Assembly: GCA_017311185.1 (NCBI GenBank)
Contig: JAESUZ010004792.1
Span: 1,798,001 to 1,862,000 of the forward strand
DNA length: 64,000 nucleotides
DNA from: Proteles cristata cristata
Lineage: Eukaryota; Chordata; Mammalia; Carnivora; Hyaenidae
Reading direction: 5' to 3'
A program made the position numbers and the translations under genes. Of this stretch, positions 45,469 through 56,194 are shown piece by piece. Below the pieces are notes generated by a model. That model saw only the letters and a list, made by a program, of their open reading frames with translations. It did no database searches and was not told the origin of the DNA. Each line of letters starts with the position of its first letter. Positions within the stretch are counted from its first letter, which is position 1.

Positions 45469-46353
45469 TCATAGAGTCCCCCTGAGGATTTCTTGTAGGG
45501 CTGATTTAGTGGTGAAGAATTCTTTCAATTTTTGTTTATTTGGGAAGACTTTTATCTCTCCTTCTATTCTGAATGTCAGGCTTGTTGGATAGAGGATTCT
45601 TGGCTGCATATTTTTTTCTGTTCATCACAATGAAGATTTCCTGCCTTTCCTTTCTGGCCTGCCAAGTTTCAGTAGATGGGTCTGTCACTACTCTGATAGG
45701 TTTCCCTTTGTATGTTAGGGCCTTTTTTTCCCTAGCTGCTTTCAGAATTCTCTCTTTGTCCTTATATTTTGCTAGGTTTACTATGTCTTGCAGAAGATCA
45801 ATTCAAGTTACATCTGAAGGGAGTTCTCTGTGCCTCTTGGATTTCCATGTCTGTTTCCTTCCCCACATGGGGAAAGTTCTCTGCTATAATTTGTTGAAGG
45901 ACTCCTTTAATGCCTTTCCCTCTCTCTTCCTCTTCTGGAATTCCTATGATACGGATTTTGTTCCCTTTGATTGTATCGCTCAGCTCTCAAACTCTCCTTT
46001 CATGTTCCAAGATCAGTTTTTCTCTCTTTTTCTTGACTTCCTCTTTTTCTATAATTTTGTCTTCTAATTCACCTATTCTCTTTGCCTCTTCAGTCTGTGC
46101 ATTAGACACCTCCATTTTATTATGCATCTCATTTATAGCATTTTAATTCATCACGACTATTTTTAAGCTCCATAGTCTTTGTAGCAATAGTTTCTCCTAT
46201 GTCTTCCATGCCTTTTTCAAGCCCAGGTATTAATTTTATGACTATTGTTCTAAGTTCTTGTTCAGTTATGTTGTTTACATCTGTTTTGAGCAGTTCTTTA
46301 GCTGTCATTTCTTCCTGGAGTTTCTTTAGAGGAGAGTTCTTCTGTTTTGTTAT
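45469..46353 (-). pseudogene. L1 ORF1 of the minus-strand element, disrupted
   Basis: Homologous to the ORF1 at 33452-34343 but the initiator is ATA instead of ATG (46353-46351, just before the conserved KxxxSPPKK-like segment). Several frameshifts and stops follow. The 3' end is informative: a run of five G precedes ACTCTATGA, so the frame closes at TGA 45471-45469 shortly before the ORF2 ATG. This serves as an in-window reference for where ORF1 normally ends. Confidence 0.85.
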
Positions 46354-47089
46354 TTTGGCTAGTTTCTGTCTCTTGTCAGTTTTTAAAGCTTGTTATGCCC
46401 TCTGCACCTGCAAGTACTGCTGTATTAAAGAGGGCTCTTTGACATTCCAGGGCTTGTCTGTTCAGAAAGTGGTCTTTGAATGGTGTCTCTTGGTCTCTCT
46501 TGTTGAGACTTTGGCTATTTTATTTCCTTACTCATAGTAGTGTTTGGGACTTTCCACTATATGTACTTTGGCTTGTTTCTTGAGGTAGCCTTGGAAAGGA
46601 AAACAGACAAACACACAAGGAACAGAGGCACACAAGCGGGCAGACAAATCCAACAAACATGCAATCCAAAAGGGAAAAAGAAAAAAAAATGAAAAAAGAG
46701 GAAGAAGGAAAAACAAACAATAAAGAAAAAAATTAAAAAGTAGAAAAGAAAAGAAAAAAGAAAAAAACCCAAAAGACAAAGGATAGTCTAAAAGCATAAA
46801 ACCAGAATTCCCAGCTATGAATAAAGAGCAGGGTGTATGAAGTGCTGATGGAAGAGCATATACAAAGAGAGAAATGACAAGGCAAGGAGGAAGCAAAATT
46901 GGACAATAACCTGGCAAAGAGACTAATGAGCTTAAATCAGAGAGAGAAAGAGGAGAATATGGTAAGAGGCAAGGAGAAAGAAACAAAGATAATGTTACCC
47001 AGAGAAACTACATAGTTTTATTACTCCAGAGAGAGATAGAAAGGTAGCAGTGGAGGTGTAGAATACACATCTAGAGAATGGATTAAAGA

Positions 47090-47640
47090 ACTCCCCTATG
47101 ACCCAGCAATAGCACTGCTAGGAATTTACCCAAGGGATACAGAAATGCTGATGCATAGGAGCACATGTACCCCAATGTTCATAGCAGCACTCTCCACAAT
47201 AGCTAAAACATGGAAAGAGCCTAAGTGTCCATCAACGGACAAATGGATCAAGAAGATGTGGTTTGTCTATAGGATGGAATACTACATGGCAATGAGAAAG
47301 AATGAAATCTGGCCATGTGTAGCAACATGGATGGACCTTGAGGGTGTTATGCTGGGCGAAATAAGTCAGGCAAAGAAGGACAAATATCATATGTTTGCAC
47401 GTATAGGAGGATTAGGAGGAACTTGATGGAGGAACAAGGGGGAGAGAGGGGCGGAAATGGTGGGGGAAAGGGAGAGAGGCAAACCATGAGAGACTCTTGA
47501 ATGCTGACAAAAACAGGACTGATGGATGTGGGGGGGGAGGGGGGATGGACATGGAGGAGGGCACTTGTGGGGATGAGCACTGAGTGTTATGTGGAAACTA
47601 ATTTGACAATAAACTATTTGTAAAAAAAAAAAAAAAAAAA
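47090..47640 (+). mobile_element. Nested L1 3'-end insertion, plus strand
   Basis: A 5'-truncated L1 beginning in the ORF2 C-terminus (open frame 47145-47426, [12 protein letters not shown]), with a G-rich 3' UTR and a pure A tail of about 19 bases (47622-47640). The host UTR homology resumes on both sides (AGAATGGATT left, GTGACCGTTTAAGC right), so it is inserted within the minus-strand L1's 5' UTR. Short flanking matches (TTAAAGAA / AAAAGAA) may be the duplication. The pure A tail and near-intact frame suggest a recent event. Confidence 0.9.
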
Positions 47641-47747
47641 GAAAGTGACCGTTTAAGCAAACCAATGACCAGAGTGCCCAGTCCAGCAGAGGGGAGGTAT
47701 AGGAATGAGAAAAGGGAAAATATATCTGAATAGAAAGAATTGATCTA

Positions 47748-47982
47748 GGGGCGCCCGGATGGCTTAGTCGGTTAGGCGTCCGACTTTCGCTCAGGTCATA
47801 ATCTCTCGGTTCGTGGGTTCGAGCCCCGCGTCGGGCTCTGTGCTGACTGCCAGGTCAGAGCCTGGAGCCTGTTTCAGTCTGTGACTCCCTCTCTCTCTGA
47901 CCCTCCCCTGCTCACGCGGTCTCTCTCTCTCTCCTAGAAATAAATAAATTAAAAAAAACTAAAAATTTTTTAAAAAAAAGAA
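47748..47982 (+). mobile_element. Carnivore SINE, young subgroup, perfect duplication
   Basis: Complete head GGGGCGCCCGGATGGCTTAG, A and B boxes, GACTGCCAGGTCAGAGCCTG, TTTCAGTCTGTGACTCCCTC and CTCCTAGAAATAAATAAAT tail. Perfect 16-bp duplications AGAAAGAATTGATCTA at 47732-47747 and 47983-47998. Nested in the minus-strand L1 5' UTR. Confidence 0.97.
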
Positions 47983-48965
47983 AGAAAGAATTGATCTAGA
48001 ATCAATCACAGCAGTGCATCCATGTTGGTCTTGCCAAGGGATCCTGTAAAAAAAAAAAAAGCAGCTCATTAGCAGAGATGGGCGTGGTTTGGTGTAGGCG
48101 GGTCTTAGTCTCCATTGCACCCTTCGGGCACTCCCAGAGGTCCCACCTTGGTGGCTGTGGGGAGAAAAATGGCGGCGCCCCAGTCCCTTCCTGAAGGAAG
48201 CGTTGCAACTCACTTTTTGGGGTCCAATCTCCCTGTGCCACAGGCACAGCCAAGGTGTGCCATATTCTTTGATTGTTTCCAGATCTTAGTCTGGGGGCTT
48301 TATTGATACCGCTTGAAATATAAACCCGCAGGCCGAGTCCTTCCCAGCCATTTCAGTCAGAGCAGCTGCAGAGCAGTTTCAGGTCATGCCGCTTCTGCAC
48401 TGGGATTCCAGCCAGATGGGCAGGGAGGTGGTTTTGGGCTGCTCTCATTCCCCACTGGGGATCGAGCCGGAGGGGTGGCGCAGGGGAGCGACCTCCACTG
48501 TGAAGATTCCCTATTCGGAATCCAGTCAGAAGAGTAGCCCAGTCAGAAGAGTAGCGTGGCAGAGCAGTTTCGGGCTGCGCCACTTCCTCTCTGGATCGAA
48601 TTGGAAAGCAGAGGGGCAGTTTCTCCTGTCGCTGTCTGGGACCGGGGGTCCAGCTCAAAGTTGGCTCCACAGATGAAACCGGGTCACTATATGTCCCAAG
48701 CCTAGGTTTTTCTCTTCTCCAGGGAGAGGGACAGTTCTTTGGGCAGTTTCAGCCACTCTTTCTTTTCCCCTTCACTCACTGTGGCTCCCTGCAAAGGGGG
48801 CTCCCCCTCCCTCTGGGTCCTGGCCCCGTTTTCATCTTCTCCAGTTTGTGTTCATGCATCTATAAGATTGTTTTCTCAGCAGACTCTGTCTCCTTTTCCT
48901 TTTCCTTCCAAATTCCTGCGATTCTGTAAGGGTTCCTATGGCTTCAGGTCTTCTCCATTTGAGCT

Positions 48966-49497
48966 ACTGTTAATTTTTTGAAGAATGTCCACACTGTTTT
49001 CCAGAGGGGGTGCACCGGTTTACATTCCCACCAACAGTGTAGGAGGGTTCCCATTTCTTCACATCCTCACCAGTATCTAGAGTCTCCTGATTTGTTCATT
49101 TTAGCCTCTCTGACCATGTGTCAGGTGGTATCTCAGTGTGGTTTTGATTTGTATTTCCCTGATGATGAGGGATGCTGAGCATCATTTCTTGTGCCTGTTG
49201 GCCCATCTGGATATCCTCGGAGAAGCGTCTATTCATGTCTTCTGCCCATTTCTTCACTGGATTATTTGTTTTTCGGATGTGGAGTTTGGAGAGCTCCTTA
49301 TAGATTTTGGATACTAGCCCTTTATCTGATATGTCATTTGCAACTATCTTTTCCCATTCCATTGGTTGCCTATTAGTTTTATTGATTGTTTCCTTTGCCA
49401 TGCAGAATCTTTTTATCTTGATCAGGTTCCAATAGTTCATTTTTGCTTTTGATTCCTTTGCCTTTGTGGATGTGTCAAGTAAGAAATTGCTGCGGTT
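48966..49497 (-). mobile_element. L1 ORF2 fragment inside an L1 5' UTR
   Basis: About 530 bp of ORF2 in the same orientation as the host L1, covering the region from RSNFLLDTS through [20 protein letters not shown] and [12 protein letters not shown] to the start of the Cys-rich C-terminus. The open frame 49689-49096 even fuses UTR-encoded residues to this ORF2 piece. Neither end has a tail or duplication, so it does not look like an independent L1 insertion. Confidence 0.85.
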
Positions 49498-50139
49498 GAT
49501 GGGCGTGGCTTGGTGTAGAGGGTCTTCTGCCACCCACGGGCCACTCCCTGAGGTCCGCCTTGGTGGCTGTGGGGAGAAAAATGGTGGCGCTCCAGTCCCC
49601 TCTCGAACCAAGAAATGCAACTCACTCTTTTGGGTCCGATCTCCCTGTGCCGCAAGCATAGCGGAGGTGGGCCATGCTCTGCGTCCCAAGCCACACCTCG
49701 TTTCCAGATCTTAGTTGGGAATCGAGCCACTTTCCCTCCTGGTCAAGCTGTCGAGCAGAGGAGCGGTTTCTCTGGGTATCGCCTGGGACCACTGCGTCCC
49801 ACTCAAGTTCAGCTGAACAGCTGGAAACTGGATCCCTCTGTGTCTTAAGCTGAGGTTTTTCTCTTCTCCAGGGACAGGGACAGTTTCTTGAGCAGTTTCA
49901 GCCACTCTTTCTTTTCCTCTTGACTCACCACAGCTCCCCACCAAGGGTGCTCCCTCCCCTCCCTCCTGGCCCATTTTTATCTTCCCCAGTTCACACTCAC
50001 ACTATAAGCTTTTCTCAGTGGATTCTGTCTCTTTTTCCTCCCAAACTCCTATGGCTTCAGGCCTTCTCCGTTTGAGAGATGGGAGCAAGTGAAATGTAGA
50101 GAGGTCCCTACTTCTCCACCATCTTGCCTCCTCCTCCTT

Positions 50140-50153
50140 CCTAATGCTTTTCT
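50140..50153. repeat. Target-site duplication of the minus-strand L1 (right)
   Basis: CCTAATGCTTTTCT immediately after the element's 5' end; identical to 41389-41402. Confidence 0.9.
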
Positions 50154-51708
50154 ATGGAGGTGGATTTGGGGAGGAAACTTGAGAACTCAAGTGGGTGTTC
50201 ACTTCTGTCTGGGTTGGCACAAGGAAGTGCAAAAGTAAGGACAGGAAATCCTGAGAACACTAGGAGTTAGCAAAATGCCTGGAAAAGTTCAAACTTTCCA
50301 GGATGTGAAATTAATGGGGTTAAAGTCAGGAAATCTATGGGTCAAAGTTGGACCAAGCTAATACCTAGTTATGTAGGGAGTGATTGTATAGAGTATATAT
50401 AAGATATGCTGAAAGATTAACATTGAAAATGAGGAAGGCCCAGAGAGGCCTGAAAGGATAAAATCAGCCCAGTCTGGTGTGAGATTTGTCTCACTGAATG
50501 GATAGAAAGAGGCTATGGGTTCACTTTCTCATTTTGTCTCATGAGAAACCTTTGTGATGGTCCTGTAGCTCTGTGATGCAGATCTAGAACTCTAGGCTAG
50601 AGCATTTATTTTTAGTGCCTAGTTGCCAAGCACAATGAACTTCAAATAATAGAGAAGTGTCTTTCTTGTGAGAATGCTTTGTATTCCATGATTGAGTTCA
50701 AATTTAAGTTCATATGAGATTTTATCTTTTTTCTGATTATTCTATAGTGTGGAGGAGCCCTTCTTCTGTTGATTTCCTCACTCCAGAAGGATCTATTTCC
50801 CTCCATATGTTTACAAACCAGAGAGGAAAACCAGGTAAGACAAGCCTAGAGCTAGCCCCCAACATATACAGATTCTGTTTTCCCTATTCCTCTTCCCAAT
50901 TTGCTAAATCAATATGCATGTAGAGATAAACACCTATAGTAGGAACTCTCAGGAAAAACTAAAGCATCAGTCTTTGTAAAGAGATCAACTTGTCCTGGTT
51001 TACTCAGGACTTTACTGATTTTAGCACTGAAATTCCCACATCATGGGAAAATTCTGTCCTGAGCAAATTGGGATGGTTTGTTACAGTACTTCTAGGAAGA
51101 CAAGTTGGAATGGGGACACAAACATGCAGGACACAAGTTAGAGATAGGGACTAGATGGGGAAGGCATGCAATGTAAACATCGTCTCCCTCTGGTATCAGT
51201 CATGTTGTTGCTAAGACCCTTCAGACTATGGAAGAAAGCAGTCAGCCCTGATATTCTGCACCAGTGACAAAGCCCAGTTGAGTGTGACTACATGGAAGCC
51301 CACAGGACCAGCCCAGAACTGACTAAAAGTCAAACAATGACCATGAAGCAGGGGTTGTGCCGCCAGAGCCTCCAGAGAATAGCCTTGTATCAGAGGTTGT
51401 GGGAGGTAAAGGTAGGAACTCCTTCAAGGCCCTATCGTTCTAGGGAGATAGCTAAGGCTGAAGGGTCCATTGGTCCTTAACCAAAATCAAGAAACCTCCT
51501 GAGAACCAGTGAGCTGGGAAGTTCCATCAAATTAAATGGGTATCTGAGTAGTCTGGGAGCGTCAGTAATAGCAGAATGCCCTTCTATCCCTGGGACCAAG
51601 AATGTTGATCGTCCAAGATCCAGGGAAGCTGCCCTGAAGGCTGTCAGAACAATGAGTGGGAGCTCAAATTGAAGATGAAGCTGCAGAATCAAGCTCGTGA
51701 CAATCATT
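50154..51708. other. Unassigned non-coding sequence
   Basis: No gene or repeat recognised in about 1.5 kb. Confidence 0.35.
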
Positions 51709-51721
51709 AAAATGCTTCTTT

Positions 51722-51931
51722 AAAAATTTTTTTTAATGTTTATTCATTTTTTTAGTGACAGAGAGAGCACAAGGGCAGAGGAGACACAGAGAGAGAGAAG
51801 GAGACATAGAATCCAAAGCAGGCTCCACGCTCTGAGCTGTCAGCACAGAGCTGGATGCGGGGCTCGAACCCAGGAGATCATGACCTGAGTCGGAGTCAGA
51901 TGCTTAACTGACTGAGCCACCCAGGTGCCCC
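51722..51931 (-). mobile_element. Carnivore SINE
   Basis: Reverse-oriented SINE from the T-rich tail to head GACTGAGCCACCCAGGTGCC. Flanks AAAATGCTTCTT (51709-51720) and AAAGTGCTTCT (51932-51942) look like a diverged duplication. Confidence 0.92.
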
Positions 51932-51942
51932 AAAGTGCTTCT

Positions 51943-52835
51943 AATTCAGACAGTTTGCCTTTAAGGGCTCCCAGCCCATGCCCATCTCCTGAATGTATGC
52001 ATTCACTGTCTGGCTGCTTCCTGCAGCCTTGCAGGCCAGAAAGAGCCCCTGAGCTTCAGGCTCCAGCGAAGTCAGAAAAAAAAAAAAAGTTATTTATGTC
52101 AGTGGACTTATTCCATAAGCAAAGGAAAAGTTAGCCAAGTCCCTTGAAAAAGCTAAGTTAGCATCAACCTCTGAGCAGACACCAGGCCCTGTTCAATCCA
52201 GACTGGTCTATCTGGTTAGTGAGAAAACTGAAGATCTAGAGCCTATGACAGGCCTGGGTCTGATCCCAGAGAAGAGATGGGGTTTGGGTATGCAAGAAAG
52301 TCAACAGGAGGAACTCCAGGCCCAGTCAGAGCTATGAGCAAGACATTGCCAGGATAACAGGCCACCGTCATTCCCCAAGCAGAACAAAGTGACCAGTTTT
52401 TGCAGAGCCAATCTGGGACATACATCCATACCATACAAAAATTTTGTATGGTATCCATACCATACCATACAAAAATAAGTTACAATTGTTTAGTATATAG
52501 TAATAATTAGTATATAGTAATAATTATATGATGTATATGATATACATTATATGATATACATATAATAATTATATGATGCCTTATCACTTTAGCTATAAAC
52601 ATTATGGAAAATATGTGTTTAATTGAAATTATGTATTCTATACAATTTGATTTTGTTCCAATTAATGCTATTATTTAATCAAAATAAAAATATGACTAGT
52701 AGAATGTTTATATTTCTGTTCTATTGTATAAAGTCTTATAAATGTTTATTATATACTTACCTTTTGTAGGCTATATTATTGTGTATTCTTAAGACATACA
52801 TATTGAAGCCTTTATTTATCTAAATATTTTTAAAG
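51943..52835. other. Unassigned sequence with A/T-rich and palindromic parts
   Basis: 52480-52830 is strongly A/T-rich with imperfect ATATGATATACAT repeats. A 27-bp palindrome sits at 52428-52454. No gene seen. Confidence 0.45.
52428..52454. repeat. Perfect 27-bp inverted repeat
   Basis: Arms ATACCATACAAAA (52428-52440) and TTTTGTATGGTAT (52442-52454) around one central A. A further copy of the arm follows as a direct repeat (about 52461-52477). Confidence 0.95.
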
Positions 52836-53186
52836 TTTTTATTTTGACCACCCAGTGTTCATTTTGACCAGTACACTTGTCAAAATCCTCATCACCTATT
52901 TCACCCATCCCCCAACTCCCCTCCTCTCTGGTAACCATCAGTTTGTTCTCTACAGTTAAGAGTCTATTGTTTGCTTCATCTCTTTTAATATCTTTTTCTT
53001 TCTCCTTTGTTCTTTGTTTTGATTCTTAAATTCCACATATGAATGAAATCATATAGCATTTGTCTCTCTGACTGACTTATTTCGCTTAGCAATATATTCT
53101 CTACCTCCATCTATGTCATTGAAAATGGCAAGATTTCATTCCTTTTTTATGACAGGGTAGTATTTCACTGTATATATACTATATAT

Positions 53187-53212
53187 CACACACACACACA
53201 CACACACACACA
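53187..53212. repeat. (CA)n microsatellite
   Basis: About 13 CA units within the old L1 3' region. Confidence 0.95.
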
Positions 53213-53392
53213 TATCACATCTTCTGTATCCATTCATCAACTGACAGATACTTGGGCTGCTTCATATCTTGGCTATTGTAAATAATGCTGCTATAAACTT
53301 AGAGGTATATGTATCCATTTGAATCAGTGTTTTATATTCTTTGGATAAATACTCAGTAGTGCAATTGCTGGATCATAAAATGGTTCTATTTT

Positions 53393-53613
53393 TTTTTTTT
53401 AATTTTTTAATGTTTTATTTATTTCTAGAGAGAGAGAGAGACAGCGTGAGCAGGGGAGGGTCAGAGAGAGAGGGAGTCACAGACTGAAACAGGCTCCAGG
53501 CTCTGAGCTGGCAGTCAGCACAGAGCCCGACGCGGGGCTCAAACCCACGAACCGCGAGATCATGACCTGAGCGAAAGTCGGACGCCTAACTGACTAAGCC
53601 ACCCAGGCGCCCC
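53393..53613 (-). mobile_element. Carnivore SINE, young subgroup, perfect duplication
   Basis: Reverse-oriented full copy with TTTCTAGAGAGAGAGAGAGA, GGGAGTCACAGACTGAAAC and head CTAAGCCACCCAGGCGCCCC. Perfect duplications AAAATGGTTCTATTTT at 53377-53392 and 53614-53629. Inserted in the old L1. Confidence 0.97.
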
Positions 53614-53939
53614 AAAATGGTTCTATTTTAACTCTTTGAGGAAACTCCATACTGTTTTCCAGAGTGGCTGTACTAGTTTGCATTCCCACCAACAGAGTAA
53701 GAGGGTTCCCCTTTCTTCAAATCCTCATCAATACCTGTTGTTTCTTGTGTTGTTGATTTTAACCATTCTGAAAGATGTGGGATGATATCTCATCATGGTT
53801 TTGATTTGTATTTTCCTGATGTTGAGCATCTTTTCATGTGTTTGTTAGCCATTTGGATGTGTTTCGAAAACTGTCTATTTATGTCTTTTGCTGATTTTTA
53901 AATCTTATTATTCATTTTTTAGGTGTTGAATTAAAACAG

Positions 53940-54156
53940 TTTTCAATGTTTCTATTTATTTCTGAGAGAGAGACAGACAGATAGCGTGAGCAGGGGAGGG
54001 TCAGAGAGAGAGGAAGACACAGAATCTGAAGCAGGCTCCAGGCTCTGAGCTAGCTGTCAGCACAGAGCCCGATATGGGGCTCGAACCCACAAACCATGAG
54101 ATCATGGCCTGAGCCAAAGTCAGAAGCCCAAATGACTGAGCCACCCAGGTGCCCCT
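53940..54156 (-). mobile_element. Carnivore SINE
   Basis: Reverse-oriented copy with GAGCTAGCTGTCAGCACAGA and head GACTGAGCCACCCAGGTGCC, inserted in the old L1 300 bp from the previous SINE. No clear duplication; it shares the AGCTAGCTGTCA/AGTTAGCTGTCA variant with the copy at 58.8-59.0 kb. Confidence 0.92.
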
Positions 54157-56194
54157 AATTTTTTAAGTTCTTTATAGATTTTAAGTACCAACCCTTTATC
54201 GTATATATCCTTTGCAATATCTTCTTCCATTCCTTAGGTGCCTTTTAGTTTTGTTGATTATTTCCTTTGCTCTACAGAAGGTTTTTATTTTGAAGTCCCA
54301 ATAGCTTATTTTTGCTTTTGCTTCCCTTGCCTCAGGAGACATATTTAGGAAGAATTTTCCATGGCCGATGTCAAAAAGGTTAGTTACTGCCTATATTCTC
54401 CCATAGGATTTCCAAGGTTTCAGGTCTCACATTTAGGTCTTTAATCCATTGTGAATTTATTTCTGTGTATGATGTAAAACAGTGGTCCACTTTCTTTCTT
54501 TTGCATGTGGCTATTCAGTTTTCCCAATACTGTCTTTTTCCCAGTGGATATTCATTCCTGCATTGTCAAAGATTAATTGACCACAGAGTTGTGGAATTCA
54601 TTTCTGGGTTTCTATTCTGTTCTATTAATCTGTGTGTCTACTTTTGTTTCAGCAACATACTGTTTGGATGACTACAGCTTTGTAATATTAATTGAAGTCT
54701 AGAAAGCTGGGATGACTCCAGCTTTGCTTTTCTTTTTCAAAGTTGCTTTCACGATTCAGGGTCTATTGTGCTTGTTCTAGCTTTGTGAAAATTACTGTTG
54801 GTATTTTGACAAAGTTTGCATTAAATATGTAGACTGTTTTGGGAGTATAGATATTTTAACAGTATTTGTTCTTCCAATACATGAGCATGGAATGTTTTCC
54901 CATTTCTTTGCATTTTTTCAATTTTTTTCACCAGTGTTTTATAGTTTTCAGAGTTCAGGTCTCTTACCTTTTAATCCTAGGTATCTTATGGTTTTGGTGC
55001 AATTATAAATGGGACTTGATTCCTTAATTTCCATTTCTGCTGCTTTATTGGTGTATGGAAATGAAACAGATTTCTGTGCATTGATTTTGTATCGTGAAAC
55101 TTTACTGAACTCATATATCAGTTCTAGAATCTTTTTTGTGTGGAATATTTTGGATTTTCTATATATAGTATCATGTTGATTACAAATAGGGAAAGTTCAC
55201 TTCTTCTTTGCATATTTAGATGCCTTTTATTTCTTTTTGTTGTTTGATGGCTGTGCCTAGGACTTCCAGTAGTATGTAAAGTAACAGTAGTGAGAGTGGA
55301 CATTTCTGTTTCTGATGATAGAAGAAGTTGATATTAGCTGTGGGGTTTTTGTATATGTATTTTAGTATGTTGAAGTGTGTCATCTCTAAACCTACTTTGT
55401 TGAGGGTGTTTATCATGAGTGGATATTGTACTTTGTCAAATGTTTTTTCTGCATCTATTGAAAGGATCATATGGTCCTTATCCTTTCTTGTATGAATGTG
55501 CTATATCACATTGATTAAAGTGAGAATATTGAACCACCCTTACAACCTAGGAATAAATCTCACTTGATTGTGATGAAAGACTTTTTTTGATGTATTGATT
55601 CATTTGATTTGCCAGTATTCTGTTGAGAATTTTTGCATCAATGTTCGTCAAGGATTTTGGCTTGTAATTCTCTTTATTAGTGGAGTTTGGTTTTGGGATA
55701 AAGGTAATGCTGGCCTCACTGAATGAGTTTGAAAGTTTTCTTTCCATTTCTATTTTTTTCTATAGTTTGAGAAGAATAGGTATTAACTCTTCTTTAAATG
55801 TTTGACAGAATTCCCCTGGGAACTCATCTGGCCCTGGACTTTTGTTTGTGGGGAGAGTGTGATAACTGACTCACACTCTGTTTCAAATTTCCTAGTTCCT
55901 CTTTCAGTTTTGGTAGTTTATATGTTAATGGAAATTTATCCATTTCTTTCAGGTTGTCCAATTTGTTTGTATGTAGGTTTTCATAACAGCCTCTTCAATT
56001 GTTTCTATTTCTGTGGTGTTGGTTATTATTTCTCCTCTTTTACTTCTGATTTTATTTATTTGGGTCCTTTTTCTTTTCTTTTTGGTAAATTTATCTAGAT
56101 GTTCATTAATTTTATTAACCAGGTCCTGGTTTCATTGAACTTTTCTACTGGTGTTTGTTTGTTTTTTAGTTTCTATGTCATTTACTTTTATTTT

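Larger units (their letters stand above)
41403..50139 (-). mobile_element. Full-length LINE-1, minus strand, chimeric 5' region
   Basis: Bounded by duplications CCTAATGCTTTTCT at 41389-41402 and 50140-50153, so the whole 8.7 kb behaves as one insertion plus later additions. Order on the minus strand: 5' UTR copy A (50139-49498), an ORF2 fragment (49497-48966), 5' UTR copy B (about 48965-46354, with two nested insertions), ORF1 (46353-45469), ORF2 (45422-41623), 3' UTR and T-rich tail. ORF1 and ORF2 are disrupted throughout. Removing the nested L1 (about 550 bp), the nested SINE (about 250 bp) and the extra UTR-plus-ORF2 block (about 1.2 kb) leaves roughly 6.8 kb, near the normal L1 length. 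Confidence 0.9.
46354..50139 (-). promoter_or_regulatory. L1 5' UTR region, duplicated and interrupted
   Basis: 46354-47085 and 47641-48965 form one UTR copy, homologous to 31.6-33.4 kb of the plus-strand element. 49498-50139 is a second copy of the outer UTR, ending in the L1 5' terminus (YY1-like AAGATGGTGG at about 50126-50117 on the minus strand). The blocks starting GATGGGCGTGGTTTGGTGTA (48078) and GATGGGCGTGGCTTGGTGTA (49498) can be compared directly. An ORF2 piece lies between them. Confidence 0.85.
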
